From contig JANBQS010000521.1 of the NCBI GenBank assembly GCA_027577415.1, positions 1 through 16,083 on the forward strand: 16,083 nucleotides of DNA, read 5' to 3'. Origin of the DNA: Coemansia sp. RSA 922. Taxonomy: Eukaryota; Kickxellomycota; Kickxellomycetes; Kickxellales; Kickxellaceae. A program made the translations under genes and the position numbers. Shown in pieces: positions 1-6,953 of the stretch (position 1 is its first letter; every line of letters begins with the position of its first letter). The notes beneath the pieces are model-generated. The model was not told the DNA's origin. It saw only the letters and a program-made list of their open reading frames with translations, and searched no databases.

Positions 1-3
1 TAT

Positions 4-2498
4 ATGGCGTATCGAAAAAGATCTCTGGATCTTCCTGTTTCCGAAGACTCTCCTGCTTCCATAAAGCACCCACGCAGCAGCAATAGCTCCAGCAGCAGCT
101 CACGCCCGCCACTCACCGTATCGACGGCTCTTGAGCCCGCAGCAGCAGCCACTGGTGATTATAATGGAAGTGCGTTGCCGCCTATCCGCAGTCTGACCAG
201 TCTGGCCTTGCCATCGCCAGCAATTCCGTCGTTTCGCCATTTCCACACTTCGAGCAGCGGTGCGAGCAATTCGCCCGTGTCATCCAATGCGCACCAACAG
301 CAGTCGTCGGGTTTGACTGCAGGTCTCTCGCAATTGTCGTACACGCGCACTGCTCCGCCTGCACAGCATCCGCAGTCAGCATTCCCGGGCCACAGCTATA
401 ACCCGCCGCCGCCGTCGTCAGCACACTACACATACGCGCCTCCTCAGCCCCAGCCGCTGCCGCCGCCGCAGCCTCCGCCGCCGTCGTCGTATTATCGCTC
501 GCTCACGGACCATAATGACCAAACAGGCTCTATGGCAGCACATCACCACGCGTCGTCGCCGATCTCATCGACGCGGTCGGACATATCGCCGCGCGTGCGG
601 CCAGTATCGCGCGAGATGACCCGCACTAGCGGCGTGGATCTCGGCCATAGCGGCGGCGAGAGCTCAGCGGTGGCAGCAATGGCTCAGCTGGAAATGATGG
701 ACGGCAGCATTGGATCGCCGCCTGAGGCGGTCAAAGTGGCGCGGAATTGGAGTCGCGAGGAAACTCTGTCTTTGGTTCGCGCCATCAAACGCCATTACGA
801 GGCACTCAAGCGCTGCAAGACGAACCAGGAGCGGAGCAACGTCTGGCATCGTATCCACAAGGAACATTCGAGTCAATTTCCTGGGCGTTCGAAAAAGGCT
901 TCCCAGGTAAGTTCATAAGGGGGTATCCAGTGACCTGGTACCATGTCCCCTTCCATTTGGAATGTTTTTTTTGTTGATGTTGTTGTTGTTGTGGTCTCGA
1001 TGATTTATTTTTTTCTTGGTCCAGCAATAGTGTGTGTGCTTGTGGCGTAATTGAAGTTTCGAGCTTTTATTACATTGCTTGTCCTTTTGATTGTAGTTTT
1101 CTCGAGGTGCGATTATCCTCTGCTCACCTTTTTTTTTTGCCATGTAAAAGAGGCCCATTGTATTGGTACACCGAGCTCTTTACACCGAGAGACGGACGCC
1201 ACGTACGCTAGATACTAATTCTTCCTTCCATTTATTATTATTTTTAGGATCGATGGGGCAAAGTCCTCAGTGACTACAAGGACGTCATGGTTCATAATAA
1301 GGAGAAGGGCGCTGCACGATGGACATTTGACTTTTTCAAAGAGGTCGCTGGTATTGTCGAGGGCGACACTCAGTACATAGACTCAGCAATGTCGCCTCCT
1401 TCGTCCTCAGTTACGACGGCGTCATCGACAGCGGGTCGCCCTCCGCCGCCAACATCAGCCGAGGATCTCAGCCTATACTCGTTTGGAGCGACCGCTCCGG
1501 CCTCAGCCAGGGCTTATGCCACATCTACCTCTGCTGTTACAGCTGGGAGCGGTGGACCGCCCAACTCCAGCGCCCCTCGTCCGCCTATCGCCCATCACCG
1601 GATGTCAGAGCCCAACTTGTCGTTGCTCTCAACAACGGCTAAATATGATCCGCGGTTTATGCCACACCAGCATAGACCTCCTCCGCCACCGCTATCAGTC
1701 CATGGTCGTCATAGCACTACATTGGCCATGCATATTCCGCAGCAGCATCGCCCACCGATACACCATGGCCAGCAATTGTCGCCGGTCGACGTGCACTCTT
1801 CAACTTTTGATAATCGTCAGCCAACCCGCTACTCACCGCCACGGCGTACGTCGTATCCGCAACTACAGTATCAGCAACAATTGCTGTCCGCGCAAGCGAA
1901 TGCAGCGAGCCGCGCTGGTCGTGGCAGCTACCATACGTTTAGATATTATCCCCAGCTAGGCGCAGGAGCAGCTAGCGCCGTACCACCATCATCTCCACAA
2001 CAGCAAAACCAACATCAAAATCAGCAGCAGCAGCAGATAAGCGAGCCTGAGACTTTGCAGCATCGATTTAGCAGTGGCGACGGATCTGGTGTCGGAGTAT
2101 TGTCCAAGCAGCCGATGCGAGTACACAGCTGGGCGCCCACGACGGTGTCGGCTATGGCAACTCCCGCCGGTTCAGCTCCCGAGACTAGCATGGCTGTTGT
2201 TGAAAAGGAAGCGAGTCCAGCCAATGTCGTCGTCGTGTATCCTCAGAGCTCTCGCTTGGAATCAGGTAGCCGGCCAGCCACTCTGTCGCCAGATCTGCCG
2301 CTGACTCACAATGGCGATCCCGAAGATACCTGTCGACAAGTACTCGATATACTGTCGCAGCAAATGAGGAGAATCGACGCAGAGCAAGATAATCTGGTGA
2401 GACTGAGGGAATCAACGCAAAACACGATGAACAAGGTTGAGCAGATAATGGAAATGTACATTCGACCACCACCGAAAAGTGAAGATAGCCACCGTTAA
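4..2498 (+). CDS. Trihelix (Myb/SANT-like) DNA-binding protein, two exons, 717 aa
   Basis: Likely a nuclear transcription regulator. Exon 1 is 4-906 and exon 2 is 1248-2498; splicing in phase 0 gives 717 residues. A trihelix/Myb_DNA-bind_4-like domain spans about 249-340. It starts at W249 in NWSREETLSLV, has a second Trp in NVWHRI and a third at W304 in DRWGKVLSDYKD, the spaced tryptophans typical of SANT/trihelix folds. The intron falls just before DRW, so neither exon alone encodes the full domain. The first 245 residues are Ser/Pro/His-rich with proline runs. The middle of the protein is Gln/Pro/Ser-rich with a mostly-Gln tract at 552-564. The last ~58 residues (660-717) form a charged heptad-like helix, a likely coiled coil for oligomerisation. 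The frame is open to the left edge (TAT before ATG), so the start at 4 is probable but not proven. Target genes cannot be told from sequence. The domain call is firm, the regulatory role is inferred. Confidence 0.8.
907..1247 (+). other. Spliceosomal intron, 341 nt, phase 0
   Basis: The donor is CAG|GTAAGT at 906/907, the branch site TACTAAT is at 1213-1219, and a T-rich stretch leads to the acceptor TTTTTAG ending at 1247. Removing it joins exon 1 codon 301 (Gln) to GAT CGA TGG (Asp-Arg-Trp) in frame and restores the trihelix domain. Without splicing the frame stops at 916-918. It is the only intron needed in the window. At 341 nt it is long compared with common fungal introns. Its 3' half carries a 9-bp direct repeat (1167-1175 and 1181-1189). 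Confidence 0.9.
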
Positions 2499-2555
2499 AT
2501 TTCTCTTTTTTTCCTTGTTACTAAAACCAACTAATAATTACTATTAATCTTTAAA
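2499..2555. terminator. Convergent 3' spacer between the trihelix gene and the small secreted protein gene
   Basis: Only 57 AT-rich bases separate the two stop codons, including a run of Ts at about 2504-2512 and ACTAATAATTACTATTAAT-like sequence. Both transcripts must end here or overlap. No canonical AATAAA hexamer is seen on the plus strand. Confidence 0.4.
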
Positions 2556-2825
2556 TCAAATGGGCTCCGCGTACGGAAGCGGCGCGTAGTTGTAAGAAGG
2601 CACGCCTCTCTTCTTTCCTGGCGTTGTGCGGGGTGTAAGTACTGGAGCTGGTGCAATGGTGCTGAGCCTAGGTGTTGGCACGGGAAGAGTTGTTGGAGCG
2701 AGTGGAGTCGTGGGGATTGCTTGTATCGCTGTCGTTGTATGATGCTGTCCGGTGTTATGAGTCTTTGCGAGGGCAGTGGCCACTGCTAGCAAGAACGCCA
2801 AAGAGATGAGAAAGAATCGAGACAT
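2556..2825 (-). CDS. Small secreted Thr/Pro-rich protein, candidate Kex2-processed peptide precursor (89 aa)
   Basis: No family is recognised. Residues 1-20 form a clear signal peptide: basic Arg3, then a hydrophobic core ending LAVATALA, with likely cleavage after ALA-20. A Thr/Pro/Ala-rich linker of about 50 residues, a probable O-glycosylation target, follows. Near the C-terminus the sequence reads GKKR and then GVPSYNYAPLPYAEPI to the end. KKR is a good site for the Golgi protease Kex2, and cleavage would free a 16-residue Tyr/Pro-rich peptide. There is no cysteine in the mature part, so it is not a disulphide-rich effector or antimicrobial protein. The ATG at 2825 is preceded on its strand by TTTATATAAA (2838-2847). 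The gene is convergent with the trihelix gene (57-base gap) and divergent from the transporter. The signal peptide and basic site are visible; processing and any signalling role are inferred. Confidence 0.65.
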   Translation of the reverse strand: MSRFFLISLAFLLAVATALAKTHNTGQHHTTTAIQAIPTTPLAPTTLPVPTPRLSTIAPAPVLTPRTTPGKKRGVPSYNYAPLPYAEPI

Positions 2826-2911
2826 GACTAATAATTTTTTATATAAATTGTGATGGGAAGGAAAAAGAAGCTATCGAATCAGTAATAGGTTTTTTTTATG
2901 GCGACAAGCAC

Positions 2912-2925
2912 TTTTAGCGCTAAAA
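2912..2925. repeat. 14-bp perfect palindrome TTTTAGCGCTAAAA
   Basis: The sequence equals its own reverse complement over all 14 bases and lies 87 bases upstream of the small secreted protein gene. It could be the site of a dimeric regulator. No known consensus is claimed. Confidence 0.75.
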
Positions 2926-2968
2926 TAGTAGTAATTTCATCAATACGCATTCTTCAATACCATCCCGC

Positions 2969-3005
2969 CTCCTCCCCCAATTTCAAATTTAAAAGGGGGG
3001 AGGAG
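2969..3005. repeat. Inverted repeat with 10-bp arms and a 17-base AT-rich spacer
   Basis: The left arm CTCCTCCCCC (2969-2978) pairs perfectly with GGGGGAGGAG (2996-3005). The spacer is AT-rich and contains AATTTCAAATT. The arms are pure pyrimidine and pure purine. It could form a hairpin or cruciform in the divergent promoter, but a role is not shown. Confidence 0.7.
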
Positions 3006-3433
3006 ACGAACGTTTAGCGAATAGGTTCTGATGATCTTGATCTTTAAATAAGCGAGATTACGTCTTTTTTATCCCTCGCTCAAGTGATATATGTTCGGCT
3101 ATAATAGTTTTTGCGGCCGAGTAAAGGGGTCAGCTGAGAAAAAGATAACAGCAAAGATCTTCACATCATTACAGCACATCTTTCTTTTTTACCCCCTATA
3201 TGCACGCCAAGTAGAGGCGTTCCATTGTTGACCTAATTGAGGGACTATTGTCTGATTATTTTGGAGGCACTAGTACGCCGTGTAGGGTGAGGGAGAGATC
3301 GTGTGATAAAAAATGATATCAGAGGCAAGCCGAGAGAGGGGGAGATAAGATTTAAAATAACGGGGTGGTGACAATATCTTTTCATTTCTTCTTCTTTATT
3401 CAAACATTTATTCTATTCTCTTTTTTTTATATA

Positions 3434-5125
3434 ATGGATGTAGTTCAACACGACGAAACAGCACCCTTGTGGAAGCGCATAGGCTGGCGACTGATAGCGC
3501 GCAAACCACTTGAGCAAATCCTTCACGAAGGTCGACGCACTCAAATGAAGCGTATATTGGGTCGCCTCGACCTAATAGCCATCGGCATTGGAGCAATTAT
3601 CGGCACCGGTATCTTTGTTCTAACCGGTGTAGCAGCAGCCGAGAACGCAGGACCCGCAGTAATAATAAGTTTTATCATCGGCGGTATTATCTCTGGTCTC
3701 TCTGCGTTCTCCTACTCTGAGCTCTCTTCAATGGTTCCTATTTCTGGTTCGGCCTTTACCTATACGTATGCGACTATGGGGGAGCTAATGGCATGGATAA
3801 TAGGCTGGGACCTTATTCTCGAGTACCTTGTGGGGGCTGCTACTGTGGCTGTGGGGTGGAGTTCGTATGTGGTGAGCTTTTTCAGCGACGTGTTTAATGT
3901 CCAGTTTACTCGCAAAACTACCCAAGCACCAGTCCTCTGGGATAGCTCTTCCCTGTCGTTCAAGGTCAATCATGGAGCATATATCAATATTCCGGCTATT
4001 TTTATCTCACTCGCTATGACCCTATTACTAGTACTCGGTATTCGACAGGCTTCCTGGGTTAACCGTACTATCGTGTGTATAAAATTGGTGGTCGTTCTCT
4101 TGTTTATCTTTGGCGCTTGTCGGTTTGTCGATCGCGATAATTACCAGCCATTTGTACCTAAACGTGAGGGTAATTCGTATGGCGCAAAGGGTGTGTTTAA
4201 AGGTACACAGCGAGTGTTTTTCGCGTATATCGGGTTCGATGCCGTGTCTACCGCAGCGCAAGAGGCCAAGGACCCGCAGCGGGACTTGCCTTGGGGTATA
4301 TGTTTGTCTTTGGGTATATGTACTGTTTTGTATATAGCCGTAGCAGTTGTACTCTGTGGCATAGTATCGTACCGCGAGTTAAAGGGCCAAGCATCACCGC
4401 TGGTCTACGCCTTGACGTTCCACGATAACACGCGATGGCTGCGTATCATGATCGAGCTCGGAGCTATCTGCGGCCTGTCGTCAGTTATCCTTATCATGTT
4501 GATGGGACAGCCTCGTATATTCTTTACTATGGCGAGGGACGGGCTTTTCCCCAAGATATTCGGGCGTCTGCATCGTCGATTCAAGACACCATATGTGCCT
4601 ACCATAGTATCTGGCATTGTCTGTGCAGTCTTGGCGGGTGTCCTTCCGGTGGATATTTTGGGTGATATGACGTCAGTTGGTACGTTATTGGCGTTTATAT
4701 TGGTCAATATCGGCGTCATTATCATGCGCTTCACTCATCCCCATGTCGAGCGAGGATTCAGGGTACCTGGTGGACCCTTTTTAATCCCTGTTCCTGGAGC
4801 CCTTATCGCGCTTGTCGTTTTGGTTTTGTCTGACGGCCCTACTATTTATCGACTGTTTATATGGCTTGGTATTGGACTCGTGGTTTACGCGGTATACGGG
4901 TACGGACATTCGCGTATTGGCAATCCAGAGCGTTGGTCTGAAGAAGATGCTGCGTATTTCCAAGATATGATTTATGACGAGGGAGCATCGGCAAAGAAAG
5001 AAGAAGAAGAAGAAATGGATAGATATGAGGAGCCAGAGGAGAGAGACTCGGTTAAAGACGATACTTCTCATCAGGGAGAGGAGATCCAGACACAGCAGCA
5101 CTATCATATGCCGACACCTCACTAA
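3434..5125 (+). CDS. Amino-acid transporter of the APC superfamily, CAT/YfnA type (563 aa)
   Basis: A membrane permease probably importing amino acids by proton symport or exchange. The start is set at 3434 (MDVVQHDE) rather than the in-frame ATG at 3365. The extra 23 residues would be translated from the T-rich leader, while KPLEQIL followed by RILGRLDLIAIGIG matches the usual cytosolic start of the family. About 12 membrane segments are visible (near 45-65, 75-95, 118-149, 181-202, 212-230, 254-272, 287-310, 335-358, 388-404, 415-432, 448-466, 471-490). Signature motifs are GIGAIIGTGIFVLTG in TM1, ISGSAFTYTYATMGE before TM3, WDLILEY in TM3, FFAYIGFDAVSTAAQEAKDP around TM6 and PRIFFTMARDG after TM8. 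The tail is cytosolic and acidic (Glu run 523-527 from a GAA tract). It resembles the bacterial YfnA and animal/plant CAT groups more than the yeast Gap1/Can1 type. Substrate choice (cationic or broad) cannot be read from sequence. GATA sites upstream would suit nitrogen control. Confidence 0.9.
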   Translation: MDVVQHDETAPLWKRIGWRLIARKPLEQILHEGRRTQMKRILGRLDLIAIGIGAIIGTGIFVLTGVAAAENAGPAVIISFIIGGIISGLSAFSYSELSSMVPISGSAFTYTYATMGELMAWIIGWDLILEYLVGAATVAVGWSSYVVSFFSDVFNVQFTRKTTQAPVLWDSSSLSFKVNHGAYINIPAIFISLAMTLLLVLGIRQASWVNRTIVCIKLVVVLLFIFGACRFVDRDNYQPFVPKREGNSYGAKGVFKGTQRVFFAYIGFDAVSTAAQEAKDPQRDLPWGICLSLGICTVLYIAVAVVLCGIVSYRELKGQASPLVYALTFHDNTRWLRIMIELGAICGLSSVILIMLMGQPRIFFTMARDGLFPKIFGRLHRRFKTPYVPTIVSGIVCAVLAGVLPVDILGDMTSVGTLLAFILVNIGVIIMRFTHPHVERGFRVPGGPFLIPVPGALIALVVLVLSDGPTIYRLFIWLGIGLVVYAVYGYGHSRIGNPERWSEEDAAYFQDMIYDEGASAKKEEEEEMDRYEEPEERDSVKDDTSHQGEEIQTQQHYHMPTPH

Positions 5126-5221
5126 GTGTATAAGATGATTATTAGGGATGTTTGTATTCAAATATTAAAATAAGAAGAAAAAAAGACAAGAGTACTGAGA
5201 AAATAAAAATAAGAAAGAAAT
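5126..5221. terminator. AT-rich convergent 3' spacer between transporter and Nudix-like gene
   Basis: Ninety-six bases lie between the two stop codons. The sequence is A-rich with ATATTAAAATAAG near 5162-5174 and AAAATAAAAATAAG near 5200-5213. It plausibly serves both 3' ends, but no hexamer on either strand can be assigned with confidence. Confidence 0.35.
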
Positions 5222-6406
5222 TTAAGAGCTTGATCCGACGAGTTTGTAGAATATCGACAATACACGAGGGAAATGTGGTTTAGTACGAACAACCAAATCC
5301 TGAGGAGTAGAAGCCGGTCTAGCAGCTGCTGCCGCCTGGTTAGCGGTGACCAATGGCATGGACGCTGTAGCTGGTGGCGACCGTTTAGCGTTATCATCGG
5401 ATTCCTCATCCTTTGCGGTAGAATTTCTTCCCGACCTTATCAACAATCCACCACGTTTGCTCAGTGACGTAGCGGTCTTGCGAAGTATATCCAAGTTACG
5501 CACACCCGATGGCGAGACAACACGGGAAGGCGTCACAGTAGTACCGGTCTTTGTAGCTGCATCAGAAAACCCTGCCGACGATTCTGCCGACGATGCCACA
5601 TCCGAGTGAACAGCCACATCCTCTGCGATCTCAGGGACAGCTTGAACAGGGGTTGGGGCTTTGAGTATACTCGAGTATGTAAATGGCTGACGAGGTACGT
5701 CACCGCGAGTCATACGGTGGATAGCCTCGCGCAGAGCTAGTTTATCAGAGGCATGCGATAGGACCTGCGCTGCTGTATCCATCTTGAACCAAGTGACTTC
5801 AGCCATGGGCATTGATTGACGAGCAGAAAGGCCATTAGCAGGACCGACTGGCAGAGTGGCAGCACGTTGTTCAAAACGGCTTTGTGTTAGCCACGCCATA
5901 TAGTAACAGGTCATGACGTACTGGCACTGGGTTCTCGGCTGATGATCGTCCTCATCCGTTAAGTCATCTGTGGTTACTGGACTAGTACGTTGCTCGATTT
6001 GTAGCGCTAGTGGTTCCACCATCTGCGGCCCAATATAGGCACAGGCATTGTGAGTACTATCGACTAATGGGTGTAGGTGAGTGCAGCGGTATCCAGTTAT
6101 CTGCGTAATTAGACGTTGCGCTGAGTGAGATGGAGGCTCACAGCCAGAGACGCTGGCTGCGGCTGGTACGTAGCTGGTATCGGCGGGTGGAACCATGGCA
6201 TCGGGGCGTCCAATGGGCAGACGCCACTCGGAGGAATCTGGGTAGAAAAGTAAGCATACTTCGTTGGTTGATGGATCTAAAAGTACACCGCCGCATTCGA
6301 GTGCATACTGGTTGCGTGTCAAGGCTATTGATAGCAAGGGACTATTGGTTGAGGCGGGAGATGCCGCTACTGATGTGCTTGCGGCTGTAGTAATACCTAG
6401 GCTCAT
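5222..6406 (-). CDS. Nudix-fold protein with a degenerate, probably inactive Nudix box (394 aa)
   Basis: Residues about 30-230 resemble the fungal Nudix proteins that read WxLPKGR...REvxEETGYRC. Here one sees CGGVLLDPSTNEVCLLFYP, EWRLPIGRPD at 60-69, then after a ~20-residue insert SAQRLITQITGYRC at 95-108. Later CYYMAWL (167-173) and AEVTWFKMDTA (202-212) fit the closing strands and helix. In the box, E90 and R98 keep the spacing E-X7-R, but the metal-binding REXXEE is R98-L-I-T-Q-I. All three catalytic glutamates are replaced, so pyrophosphohydrolase activity is unlikely. The C-terminal ~150 residues are Ser/Ala/Thr-rich and basic, probably disordered. The ATG at 6406 is the first in the frame near the promoter. 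The gene is divergent from VAC14 and convergent with the transporter. Fold assignment is moderate; loss of activity is inferred from the motif. A ligand-binding role is possible but not shown. Confidence 0.65.
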   Translation of the reverse strand: MSLGITTAASTSVAASPASTNSPLLSIALTRNQYALECGGVLLDPSTNEVCLLFYPDSSEWRLPIGRPDAMVPPADTSYVPAAASVSGCEPPSHSAQRLITQITGYRCTHLHPLVDSTHNACAYIGPQMVEPLALQIEQRTSPVTTDDLTDEDDHQPRTQCQYVMTCYYMAWLTQSRFEQRAATLPVGPANGLSARQSMPMAEVTWFKMDTAAQVLSHASDKLALREAIHRMTRGDVPRQPFTYSSILKAPTPVQAVPEIAEDVAVHSDVASSAESSAGFSDAATKTGTTVTPSRVVSPSGVRNLDILRKTATSLSKRGGLLIRSGRNSTAKDEESDDNAKRSPPATASMPLVTANQAAAAARPASTPQDLVVRTKPHFPRVLSIFYKLVGSSS

Positions 6407-6953
6407 AGTAAGAAAGGAAATAGGGGGGAGAGGGAGAGACCCGCGGGGGATGAAAAATAAGAAATAAAAAAAAGGGAGGGAGGAAGGGAGTGGAATACAG
6501 AAGAAAAAGGTGCAAAAGAGGGGGGGATGTTCTTGGAAAAAGGACCTTTTTACACGCTGGCAGATTGCATAGTTTTATTTTTGTTGGTGTCGGTAGTATT
6601 GGCCAAAACAACAAACAATCATTTTTATTATGATGCTAGTAAATTTTTTTTTCTTTTTTTTGTTGTTGGAAGAATAATGCCGGCAATTTCGTTTTGTTAT
6701 CCACAATTTAACAATGCACAAGACCCAAGCCTCGTTCACATTTTTTTGTTTTTGTTTTTGGCATGTGGCGTATCTGTTGACATTTTCTCTCTCACATGTG
6801 GCGAAAAAGATAATCATTGATGCTGATCAGATTAGCACATGTGATTAAAGAATACACGTGAGGATCCAATTTGGGAGTTTTAAATATTGTTTGTTTGGTA
6901 TTTCTTCAATTTCGCATTCTTTTTTATTTGTATAAAAATTTCTTTTTTAAAAA
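6407..6953. promoter_or_regulatory. Divergent promoter region between the Nudix-like gene and VAC14
   Basis: This 547-base gap has no convincing gene. The left part (6410-6535) is a purine-rich tract on the plus strand with several G runs, i.e. a CT-rich leader for the Nudix-like gene. The middle is T-rich. The right part has E-box-like sites: CATGTG 6762-6767, CACATGTG 6793-6800 and 6836-6843, CACGTG 6855-6860. The 9-mer CATGTGGCG is repeated at 6762-6770 and 6795-6803. TATAAAA lies at 6931-6937, only 16 bases before the VAC14 ATG. Confidence 0.5.
6793..6860. promoter_or_regulatory. E-box cluster upstream of VAC14
   Basis: Two copies of the 8-bp palindrome CACATGTG (6793-6800, 6836-6843) and one CACGTG (6855-6860) lie 94-161 bases before the VAC14 start. 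Such sites are bound by basic helix-loop-helix factors in fungi. Binding here is inferred from clustering only. Confidence 0.4.

Larger units (their letters stand above)
2826..3433. promoter_or_regulatory. Divergent intergenic promoter region with palindromes, GATA and AGGGG motifs
   Basis: This 608-base gap lies between the divergent small secreted protein gene and the amino-acid transporter, with no convincing ORF or RNA gene. It holds a 14-bp palindrome (2912-2925) and an inverted repeat (2969-3005). HGATAR-type GATA sites lie at 3143-3148 (AGATAA), 3304-3309 (TGATAA) and 3343-3348 (AGATAA). AGGGG/CCCCT stress-element-like pentamers lie at 2994-2998, 3125-3129, 3193-3197 and 3337-3341. A pyrimidine-rich stretch (about 3375-3428) leads into TATATAATGG at the transporter start, a pattern common in fungal core promoters. 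The motifs are short and their use is inferred. Confidence 0.45.

Noticed and set aside
2826..3360. tRNA, snRNA or other RNA gene in the first divergent gap
   Set aside because: No cloverleaf, B-box (GGTTCGANTCC-like) or other RNA hallmark was found by eye on either strand.
3365..3433. Upstream ATG extension of the transporter
   Set aside because: The added residues (Phe/Ile-rich) come from the T-rich leader and lack family similarity; the conserved cytosolic start follows the ATG at 3434.
6342..6614. 90-codon minus-strand ORF upstream of the Nudix-like gene
   Set aside because: Pro/Leu/Phe-rich translation of the pyrimidine-rich strand. It overlaps the Nudix-like start in another frame.
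6527..6820. 97-codon plus-strand ORF in the gap before VAC14
   Set aside because: It is T-rich, Phe/Leu-heavy translation of AT-rich promoter DNA, shows no domain, and overlaps the E-box region. Chance ORF.
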